Below, one piece after another: positions 8,408 through 15,358 of a stretch of DNA of 16,852 nt (position 1 is the first letter of the stretch; each line of letters opens with the position of its first letter). The DNA lies in NCBI GenBank assembly GCA_026992695.1, contig JALWYP010000342.1, positions 1-16,852 of the forward strand, in the 5' to 3' direction. A model generated the notes under the pieces. That model did not search any database. It was not told the origin of the DNA and worked only from the letters and a program-made list of their open reading frames with translations. The DNA comes from Flavobacteriaceae bacterium. Its GTDB lineage: Bacteria; Bacteroidota; Bacteroidia; Flavobacteriales; Flavobacteriaceae. The translations under genes were made by a program, and so were the position numbers.

Positions 8408-8415
8408 TAATTTTG
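8408..8415 (+). promoter_or_regulatory. Possible -7 element of the pckA promoter
   Basis: TAATTTTG matches the TAnnTTTG consensus 26 bases before the pckA ATG, which predicts a short leader. No TTG is found 17-19 bases upstream (CTG at 8389-8391 is 16 away), so the promoter is weak or depends on an activator, or the match is chance. Confidence 0.4.
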
Positions 8416-8441
8416 TCGTCCACAACAACTCATAAAAAGTG

Positions 8442-10040
8442 ATGGTAGATAATAACCAAACTTCAAAAATGATTTCATTAAATAACTATGGAATCAAAAA
8501 CGCAAATGTGCGTTACCAACTATCCCCCGAACAACTGGAAAAAGAAACACTCGAAAAAGGGCTTGGACGTATGACCAAGTTTGGAGCACTAGCCATAAAT
8601 ACGGGTGAATTTACAGGGCGTTCGCCAAAAGATCGATTTATAGTAAAGGATAAAATAACAAAAGACCGAGTATGGTGGGGTGAGATTAACCTCCCGTTCT
8701 CTTCCGAAAAATTTGATGCGCTATACACTAAAGTAGTCTCCTATCTTTCAGGAAAAGAACTTTATGTTCGGGATTGCTATGCGGGATCACACCCCGATTA
8801 TAAATTAAACCTTAGAGTAATTACCGAAACTCCTTGGCAAAACCTTTTTGCCTTTAATATGTTTCTTAGACCAACTGAAGAAGAATTAGCTTCTTTTTTA
8901 CCGGAATGGACAGTGGTTAATGCTCCCAGTTTTATGGCAAATCCGGAAGTAGACGGAACCCGCCAACACAACTTTGCGATATTAAATTTTACCCGTAAAA
9001 TTGTTCTTATAGGAGGAACAGGATATACCGGTGAGATTAAAAAAGGAATTTTTTCAGCACTTAATTTTCTTCTTCCCGAATTTAAAAATTGCATGCCTAT
9101 GCATTGCTCTGCCAATGTAGGAAAGGATAATGAAACAGCTATTTTCTTTGGACTTTCGGGAACCGGAAAAACAACGCTTTCTGCAGACCCAAACCGAAAA
9201 TTAATTGGTGATGATGAACATGGTTGGACACCCGACAATAAAATTTTTAATTTTGAAGGAGGTTGTTATGCAAAAGTGATAGATCTTTCTCCCGAAGGCG
9301 AACCAGATATATATAATGCTATTAAACCTGGAGCTTTACTTGAAAATGTGATTATAGATAAAGACGGAAATGTAGATTTTAGTGATACATCCATTACTCA
9401 AAATACACGTGTAAGTTATCCTATTTATCATATTAAAAATATTCAAGTTCCTTCTATTGGTGAAAACCCAAAAAATATTTTCTTTTTAACCGCAGATGCT
9501 TTTGGTGTGTTGCCTCCTATCTCAAAATTAACTCCGGGACAAGCGGCTTACCATTTTATTAGTGGTTATACTGCAAAAGTAGCCGGAACCGAAGAAGGAG
9601 TAGATGAGCCTTTGCCTAGTTTCTCTGCTTGTTTTGGAGCACCGTTTATGCCGTTACATCCTACCGAATATGCCAATATGTTACGCAAAAAAATGCAAGA
9701 AGCAGGTGTAAACGTTTGGCTTGTAAATACCGGTTGGACAGGAGGACCTTACGGTGTAGGTAACCGAATGAAACTAAAATATACCCGAGCGATGATTACT
9801 GCAGCTTTAGATGGAAAATTAGATACTGTTTCTTTTGAAAAACACCCAATATTTGGTTTAAACATGCCAACTTCTTGCGAAAATGTACCGAGTGAAGTGT
9901 TAAATCCTAGAAATACTTGGAAAGATCAGAAGGAATATGACAAAAAAGCGCTAGAACTAGCAGCATCATTTAAGAAAAATTTCGAAAAATTTGAAGACTA
10001 TGCAAATGAAGAAATCATGAAAGGCGCTCCAGTTCAATAA
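8442..10040 (+). CDS. pckA: Phosphoenolpyruvate carboxykinase (ATP)
   Basis: It catalyses oxaloacetate + ATP to phosphoenolpyruvate + CO2 + ADP, the entry step of gluconeogenesis, in the cytoplasm. The 532-residue protein (counted from ATG 8442) has the substrate-site motif GEFTGRSPKDRF (55-66), the P-loop GLSGTGKTT (237-245), the metal/kinase-2 motif LIGDDEHGW (254-262) and NFEGGCYAK (270-278). Together these define the ATP-type, not the GTP-type, enzyme. A GTG at 8439 is in frame one codon earlier, but ATG 8442 is the more usual start and costs only one residue. There is no clear Shine-Dalgarno. The gene is monocistronic or ends a short unit, since a strong terminator follows 26 bases after the stop. 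It fits an organism that grows on amino acids or organic acids released from polymers. Confidence 0.98.
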   Translation: MVDNNQTSKMISLNNYGIKNANVRYQLSPEQLEKETLEKGLGRMTKFGALAINTGEFTGRSPKDRFIVKDKITKDRVWWGEINLPFSSEKFDALYTKVVSYLSGKELYVRDCYAGSHPDYKLNLRVITETPWQNLFAFNMFLRPTEEELASFLPEWTVVNAPSFMANPEVDGTRQHNFAILNFTRKIVLIGGTGYTGEIKKGIFSALNFLLPEFKNCMPMHCSANVGKDNETAIFFGLSGTGKTTLSADPNRKLIGDDEHGWTPDNKIFNFEGGCYAKVIDLSPEGEPDIYNAIKPGALLENVIIDKDGNVDFSDTSITQNTRVSYPIYHIKNIQVPSIGENPKNIFFLTADAFGVLPPISKLTPGQAAYHFISGYTAKVAGTEEGVDEPLPSFSACFGAPFMPLHPTEYANMLRKKMQEAGVNVWLVNTGWTGGPYGVGNRMKLKYTRAMITAALDGKLDTVSFEKHPIFGLNMPTSCENVPSEVLNPRNTWKDQKEYDKKALELAASFKKNFEKFEDYANEEIMKGAPVQ

Positions 10041-10066
10041 CAGATGAAAACCTTATTATACGTGTA

Positions 10067-10107
10067 AAATCGCTAGGTAATTTTAAAGTGTACCTAGCGA
10101 TTTTTTT
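10067..10107 (+). terminator. Intrinsic terminator after pckA
   Basis: A 13-base perfect stem, AAATCGCTAGGTA (10067-10079) with its complement at 10091-10103, encloses an 11-base loop and runs into a T tract to 10107. The A run on the left arm pairs with part of the T tract, so it could also work on the minus strand, where no gene faces it. It separates pckA from the secretion cassette. Confidence 0.9.
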
Positions 10108-10228
10108 GCTGATAATACTAAAAATACGACTTAAGTTTAAATTACTAATACTCTACATAGCAAAAAAACTTTATTATTCTTAAAAAAACGATTATTTTAG
10201 TACCATAATTTTAACCAATCAAAAAATT

Positions 10229-12247
10229 ATGAAAAAAACTACACTGTTCTTTTTTCAAAAAAGAACAAAACCTCATAGAAAAAATAGTCTCTCTCAACTT
10301 TTATTATTTTCAACTTTTTTATTCGCTTTTGCGGTTTATCCACAAGGACCAGGATGTCCTAATGTAAATGCGGGAGCGGATATTGAATTGGATTGTGATC
10401 AAGCATGTACCGATTTAACCGCTACGTTTCTTCAAACCGGAGAAACAACAAGTTATGAAGTTTCAGCAATAGATTATGCACCGCCATTTCCATCTACCGG
10501 AGGTACACCCGTTTCCGTAAACTCAGATGATGTGTGGTCAGATATTATTTCGTTACCATTTACTTTTTGTTTTTACGGGCAAGAATATAACGAAATGCTA
10601 ATAGGTTCTAATGCTGTTGTAACTTTTGATACGGTTAACAATCAACCGGGAGGATATTGTGCTTGGCCATTTTCAGAATCAATCCCCGACCCAAATTTAT
10701 TTTTTGCAACTATTTTTGGTCCTTATATGGACATTGATCCGGCGGTAGCCGGTTCAGGAATTATAAATTATGCCGTTTTTGGAGACGCTCCCTGTAGAAC
10801 TATGGTAATTAACTTTCCTGATGTACCTTATTTTAGTTGTAATAATCTAACAATGACAACACAGGTGGTAATTTATGAAACTACCAATGTAGTAGAAGTA
10901 TACTTAGAAAATCGATCCGACCAATGTCCTAATTGGAATAGTGGTAACGCCGTTTTAGGAATACAAAACCAAGACGGAACAGACGGTATTGTTGCCCCGG
11001 GAAGACAAACCGGAAACTGGGCTGCAAACAATGAAGCATGGCGTTTTACACCAAATGGTGTTAGTAACGTAGCCTTTGCTTGGTTAGATGCTAATGGTGA
11101 TGTAATAAGTACCGACCCAACAACCAATGTTTGTCCTGTAGACGAAACAACAGTTTATACTGCACAAGCAACTTATGCCAACTGTAATGGAGATGTTATT
11201 GTTGAGACAGATGATGTAACAATAACCCTTGTTGGTGGTTTTACCGTAGATTTAGGAGGAAACCAAGAATTATGTGATGTAACTTCTTACGATATTACGG
11301 CAACTATTACAGATGGAGACCCAAATCAAGCTACTTATTTATGGAGTACAGGCGAAAGTACACAAACCATTACCGTAACTTCTTCAGGAGATTACTCGGT
11401 AGATGTATCGATAGGACTTTGTACCATTACAGAAACCGTAAACATACAATTTAATGAAAGTCCGGTAATAGATTTAGGTGAAGATATAGAAACTTGTTTT
11501 GAAAACCAAGTTGTGTTAGATGCTTCTCCTTCAAATTTAGACCCAAACATGGTTTCTTATGAGTGGAGTTTAGATGGTGATATTCTTCCTAACGAAACCA
11601 ATTCAACTTTAGAAATTACACAAGGAGGTACTTATGCTGTTGTAGTTACTTATTTAAATTGTACTTCTACCGATAGTGTTGTTATTTCACCTAGAACCGA
11701 TTTAGAAGTATTTTTAGAAGACGATTTTTTAACCTGTCCTAATGAGCCCATTACGCTAAGAGCAAGTACTTCCGAAAACGATGTTACTTACCAATGGATG
11801 CTTAATGACGAGATTATAGCAAACGAAACATCCAATACATTAGAACTTGTTTTAGAGCCAGATTCTGGAGGAGTTCAAACCTATACCGTTGTTATTACTA
11901 AAGGTGAATGTACAGGTAGTGATGATATTAATATTTCGTTATACCCCGTAGGAAATTGTATTATTTCACAAGGACTGTCTCCTAATGGCTCTCCCGGATA
12001 TAACGATACTCTGGACTTAACGTTCTTAAATGACAGAACCGGAATAGCCAAACTTCAAATTTTTAACCGTTTAGGTGTTCTTGTTTTCGAACAAGTAAAT
12101 TATACAAATCAATGGCGAGGTCAAGATCTTAATAGTAACGATTTGCCTACCGGAGCGTACTTTTATGTTATCGATTTACTCGGAGACGACCCCATGTATG
12201 GTAACCAAGCAACAGGGTGGATTTATTTAAATCAAGATGCCAATTAA
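10229..12247 (+). CDS. Secreted T9SS cargo with nidogen-like head, Ig-like modules and type B sorting domain
   Basis: This is a predicted cell-surface or secreted protein exported by the type IX secretion system, with an adhesin-like build. The 672-residue protein has an unusually long signal peptide (about residues 1-39: a basic region QKRTKPHRKNS, then a hydrophobic core). Next comes a head domain (about 70-275) with FCFYG (113-117), IGSNAVVTF (125-133), AVLGIQNQDG (241-250) and EAWRFTPNG (269-277), a nidogen-like pattern common in flavobacterial surface proteins. A linker domain follows (about 278-335). Three Ig/PKD-like modules follow (about 338-408, 412-488, 490-572), each with two cysteines. 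Residues 577-672 are a type B (CHU_C-like) sorting domain with NRLG (613-616), LPTGAYFYV (639-647) and GWIYLN (663-668). It is first in the cassette; a weak TATTTTAG at 10193-10200 could be its promoter. The ligand is unknown. Confidence 0.9.
   Translation: MKKTTLFFFQKRTKPHRKNSLSQLLLFSTFLFAFAVYPQGPGCPNVNAGADIELDCDQACTDLTATFLQTGETTSYEVSAIDYAPPFPSTGGTPVSVNSDDVWSDIISLPFTFCFYGQEYNEMLIGSNAVVTFDTVNNQPGGYCAWPFSESIPDPNLFFATIFGPYMDIDPAVAGSGIINYAVFGDAPCRTMVINFPDVPYFSCNNLTMTTQVVIYETTNVVEVYLENRSDQCPNWNSGNAVLGIQNQDGTDGIVAPGRQTGNWAANNEAWRFTPNGVSNVAFAWLDANGDVISTDPTTNVCPVDETTVYTAQATYANCNGDVIVETDDVTITLVGGFTVDLGGNQELCDVTSYDITATITDGDPNQATYLWSTGESTQTITVTSSGDYSVDVSIGLCTITETVNIQFNESPVIDLGEDIETCFENQVVLDASPSNLDPNMVSYEWSLDGDILPNETNSTLEITQGGTYAVVVTYLNCTSTDSVVISPRTDLEVFLEDDFLTCPNEPITLRASTSENDVTYQWMLNDEIIANETSNTLELVLEPDSGGVQTYTVVITKGECTGSDDINISLYPVGNCIISQGLSPNGSPGYNDTLDLTFLNDRTGIAKLQIFNRLGVLVFEQVNYTNQWRGQDLNSNDLPTGAYFYVIDLLGDDPMYGNQATGWIYLNQDAN
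10245..10267. repeat. 23-bp perfect inverted repeat in the signal-peptide codons
   Basis: TGTTCTTTTTT (10245-10255), a single C, and its exact complement (10257-10267) form an 11-base-arm inverted repeat just 16 bases after the start codon of the first cassette gene. It encodes the phenylalanine run and the QKR of the extended signal peptide. In RNA it would fold into a hairpin near the ribosome start site; in DNA it could be an operator. Confidence 0.6.
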
Positions 12248-12257
12248 ATCTTTTTAT

Positions 12258-14396
12258 ATGAAAAAGTTACTATTTATAGTTATATCATTGGTTTCAATAG
12301 GAAGTTTTTCTCAATCTATAAGTGTGAATAATCCTGCTAATCCGGAAACCAATCTATCTGCTGAAGAATTAATACAACAAGTACTAGTAAGCGGAAGTTC
12401 TTGCGTAAATATCACGCTTACAAACTTAGCAGAAAATCCTGATGGTATTGGTAATTTAGCCGAAAGAAGTTGGGGCTATTTTAACGCAAACGGAACAGAT
12501 TTCCCTTTTGATGAAGGAATAATTCTATCTTCCGGTTTTGGAGTTTCTGCCGAAGGACCTAATGATGCTACCGGAACATCAGACGGTGGTCTAAACTGGA
12601 ATGGAGATATAGATATCGAAACTATTTTAAACAATCAATACGGGACAACCGTAGATACAAATAATGCAACTGTATTCGAGTTTACGTTTGTTTCCAGTCT
12701 TTCGGAAATCACCTTTGATTTTATGTTTGCTTCAGAAGAATATGAAAACCAATGGGAATGTAGTGATAGTTTTAGAGATGGTTTTGCTTTTTTAATTAAA
12801 GGACCCGGAATACCGGATGACTCAGGTGCGCCATTTGGAGGAACCAACGTTGCGGCAATTCCCGGATCTTCAAATGTACCGGTTAGTACAGCAACCATTC
12901 ACTTAGATCCTTCAGATGATGCAGCAAACGGATTTTTATGCGGATTTGAAGTACCCGGAACAAATTATTTTCCCGAATTTTATATAAGCAATGATAATGA
13001 TAACATAAATGACATTCCTATTGAATTTGATGGAGCTACCGTTTCATTAACCACAGCCAACGTGGCAATTGTGCCCAACGAAACCTATACCGTAAAATTA
13101 GTTATCGCAGATAGAGGTGATACCGCTTTCGACTCGGCTGTTTTTCTCCGTGCAGGAAGTTTTAATATTGGTAACATCGATTTAGGAGATGATATTTTAA
13201 TCTCTAACGGAACAGCAATTTGTGAAGGAGAAAGTATAATTCTCGACGCAGGTGAGAATCCCGATGCCAGTTATGAGTGGTATAAAGATGGCGTCTTACT
13301 ACCTAATGAAACAGCATCTACACTTGAAGTTTTTGAAGCCGGAACGTATTCGGTTGTAATTTCTTTCGGTTCATCAGATTGTATCGTTACAGATGAAATA
13401 ATTATTGAATTTAAACCATCACCAATATTTGATTTGGGAGAAGACCAATTTTTATGCGATGCTAGCAATATCGTACTTGATGCAACGGTTTCTAACCCTG
13501 ACGAACTCATAAATGTAAGTTACAAGTGGTTTAAAGACGGTGTTGAAGTTGTTGGCGAAACCAATCCTACTTATACCATTACACAAGAAGGAGTTTATGT
13601 AGCAGAAGTAACCGGAAACGAATGTATTACTACAGATCAAATAATAATTACTGGCGTTTCATTTACGGTTGATGTCCAAGACGAAGTATTTTTATGTGGT
13701 GAAGAATCCTACGAAATAATTCCTGTAATTGAAGGAGCAGATGCCACCAATGCAACGTACCTATGGAATACCGGAGAAACTACACCAACAATTACCGTTA
13801 CAGAAAGCGGAACATACAATGTAGCGATTACTATTAATACGTGTACCGAAACAGATGATGTAAACATTACCCTAGGAATTATTCCCGAAGTTGAACTAGG
13901 CGATACCGTTGTTAAATGTGCACAAGACACCGAAACACTTATGGTTACAGTATCTAATATAGATCCTAGCGCAGTAACATACCAATGGTATGTTGACGGT
14001 GGAATTATTGATGGTGCAACCGCACAATCATTAGATGTCATTGACCAAGGGATATATAGCGTAGAAGTAAATAACCAAGGTTGTATTGCTACCGATGATG
14101 TGGAAGTAGCTTTTTACGATAATGAAAACTGTGTTATTACACAAGGATTATCACCAAGTAATATTGATGGACTTAATGATTACTTTGATCTTGAATTTTT
14201 AAACGATAAAGTAGGTATTGAAAAACTATCTGTATTTAATAGATTAGGAACACTTGTTTATGAACAACAAAACTATATAAACCAATGGAAAGGACAAGAT
14301 AAAGACGGTAATGAATTACCCGTTGGAACCTATTTTTATATCATACAACTTAACTCACAAGACCCACTAACAGGGTGGATTTACATTAACAAATAA
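12258..14396 (+). CDS. Secreted T9SS cargo with choice-of-anchor L head, Ig-like modules and type B sorting domain
   Basis: This is the second predicted surface protein of the cassette. I take ATG 12258 (712 residues) over the in-frame ATG 12237, because it gives a classic signal peptide MKKLLFIVISLVSIGSFS and avoids an overlap with the preceding gene; the gap is then 10 bases. The head (about 36-304) is a choice-of-anchor L domain, shown by FDFMFASEEYE (153-163), DGFAFLIKGPG (174-184), AAIPGSSNVPVST (199-211) and IADRGDTAFDSAVFLRAG (283-300). Four Ig/PKD-like modules follow (about 307-387, 388-466, 467-540, 541-621), each with two cysteines. Residues 625-712 form a type B sorting domain with NRLG (661-664), LPVGTYFYI (687-695) and GWIYINK at the C-terminus. 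By hand, about 60% of sorting-domain residues match the upstream protein. Its role is probably adhesion or matrix building, with unknown ligand. Confidence 0.9.
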   Translation: MKKLLFIVISLVSIGSFSQSISVNNPANPETNLSAEELIQQVLVSGSSCVNITLTNLAENPDGIGNLAERSWGYFNANGTDFPFDEGIILSSGFGVSAEGPNDATGTSDGGLNWNGDIDIETILNNQYGTTVDTNNATVFEFTFVSSLSEITFDFMFASEEYENQWECSDSFRDGFAFLIKGPGIPDDSGAPFGGTNVAAIPGSSNVPVSTATIHLDPSDDAANGFLCGFEVPGTNYFPEFYISNDNDNINDIPIEFDGATVSLTTANVAIVPNETYTVKLVIADRGDTAFDSAVFLRAGSFNIGNIDLGDDILISNGTAICEGESIILDAGENPDASYEWYKDGVLLPNETASTLEVFEAGTYSVVISFGSSDCIVTDEIIIEFKPSPIFDLGEDQFLCDASNIVLDATVSNPDELINVSYKWFKDGVEVVGETNPTYTITQEGVYVAEVTGNECITTDQIIITGVSFTVDVQDEVFLCGEESYEIIPVIEGADATNATYLWNTGETTPTITVTESGTYNVAITINTCTETDDVNITLGIIPEVELGDTVVKCAQDTETLMVTVSNIDPSAVTYQWYVDGGIIDGATAQSLDVIDQGIYSVEVNNQGCIATDDVEVAFYDNENCVITQGLSPSNIDGLNDYFDLEFLNDKVGIEKLSVFNRLGTLVYEQQNYINQWKGQDKDGNELPVGTYFYIIQLNSQDPLTGWIYINK

Positions 14397-14419
14397 TAAC
14401 TATCAAATAACCAATTAAA

Positions 14420-15334
14420 ATGAAAAAAACAACACTAATAGTACTACTGCTTTGCATAGCGTGCCTCGATGTTGTAACCGCACAACAAGACCCGCAATAT
14501 ACGCAGTATATGTATAATATGAATGTGGTAAATCCTGCATATGCCGGATCTAAAGAAAGCTTATCCATAACAGCTTTATATCGCAATCAATGGACAGGGT
14601 TTACAGATGCCCCGGTAACTTTTACATTTTCTGCACATTCACCTATTTCCGATAAAGTAGGATTAGGGTTATCAGCGATTAAAGATGAATTAGGACCCAT
14701 TAGCGAAACCAATGTGTTTGCAGATTTTTCATATACATTGCAACTTACCGATAATATGAAAATCGCGTTGGGTTTAAAAGCCGGAGCAACTTTTCATAAA
14801 GTAGGATTAACCGATTTGGAATTACAAGATCCCAACGATCCGTTTTTCTCACAAGATATTAGTAAAACCTATCCTAATGTAGGTGCCGGTGCTTTTCTGT
14901 ATACCGATAATTTTTACTTAGGATTGTCTGTGCCTAATATGATAAAATCGGTTCATCTAGATGAAAACGGAATTAAATTCGGAAGTGAGGTAATGCATTA
15001 TTTTGCAACAGCAGGATATGTTTTTCAAGCCAATGATAAACTAAAAATTAAACCTTCAGTAATGGTTAAATCAGCCTTTGATGCACCTCTTTCGTTTGAT
15101 GCAAACTTGAATGCCTTGTTTAATGAAAAATTTGAATTGGGTGTATCTTACAGATTGGATGATTCATTTAGCGGTTTGGTAGGTTTTCAAGTAACGCCCA
15201 ATATTCGAATAGGATATGCTTACGATAGAGTAACCTCAGATATTAATGTGGTAGGACCCGCTTCACACGAAGTCATCCTTACCTTCGACCTGTTCTTTAA
15301 CAAACGAGCATTCCGTTCGCCAAGATACTTCTAA
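14420..15334 (+). CDS. PorP/SprF family type IX secretion system membrane protein
   Basis: It is a predicted outer-membrane beta-barrel protein. Family members PorP and SprF are needed for secretion or surface attachment of T9SS cargo; SprF acts with the adhesin SprB, which has a type B sorting domain. The 304-residue protein has a signal peptide ending TA (residues 20-21), then the family's hallmark QDPQYTQYMYNMNVVNPAYAG (residues 23-43, nearly unbroken). Alternating beta-strand segments with glycine turns follow, and it ends FDLFFNKRAFRSPRYF (289-304), also typical of the family, with an aromatic C-terminal residue. It starts 23 bases after the second cargo gene and 24 bases before the PorE-like gene, so it is probably the cognate export or anchoring factor for the two upstream proteins. 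Many PorP/SprF paralogues usually occur per genome. Confidence 0.95.
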   Translation: MKKTTLIVLLLCIACLDVVTAQQDPQYTQYMYNMNVVNPAYAGSKESLSITALYRNQWTGFTDAPVTFTFSAHSPISDKVGLGLSAIKDELGPISETNVFADFSYTLQLTDNMKIALGLKAGATFHKVGLTDLELQDPNDPFFSQDISKTYPNVGAGAFLYTDNFYLGLSVPNMIKSVHLDENGIKFGSEVMHYFATAGYVFQANDKLKIKPSVMVKSAFDAPLSFDANLNALFNEKFELGVSYRLDDSFSGLVGFQVTPNIRIGYAYDRVTSDINVVGPASHEVILTFDLFFNKRAFRSPRYF

Positions 15335-15358
15335 ACTAACTAATTTAATTTCAGTAAA

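Noticed and set aside
8439..8441. GTG start for pckA
   Set aside because: It directly precedes ATG 8442 in frame and adds a single residue; ATG is the more likely start.
10108..10228. Small RNA or riboswitch between the pckA terminator and the cassette
   Set aside because: The stretch is AT-rich with no stable stem or consensus promoter; only a degenerate -7-like TATTTTAG at 10193-10200 is seen.
12237..12257. Upstream in-frame ATG for the second cargo gene
   Set aside because: It overlaps the end of the preceding gene and would put seven extra residues before an otherwise ideal signal peptide; ATG 12258 is preferred.
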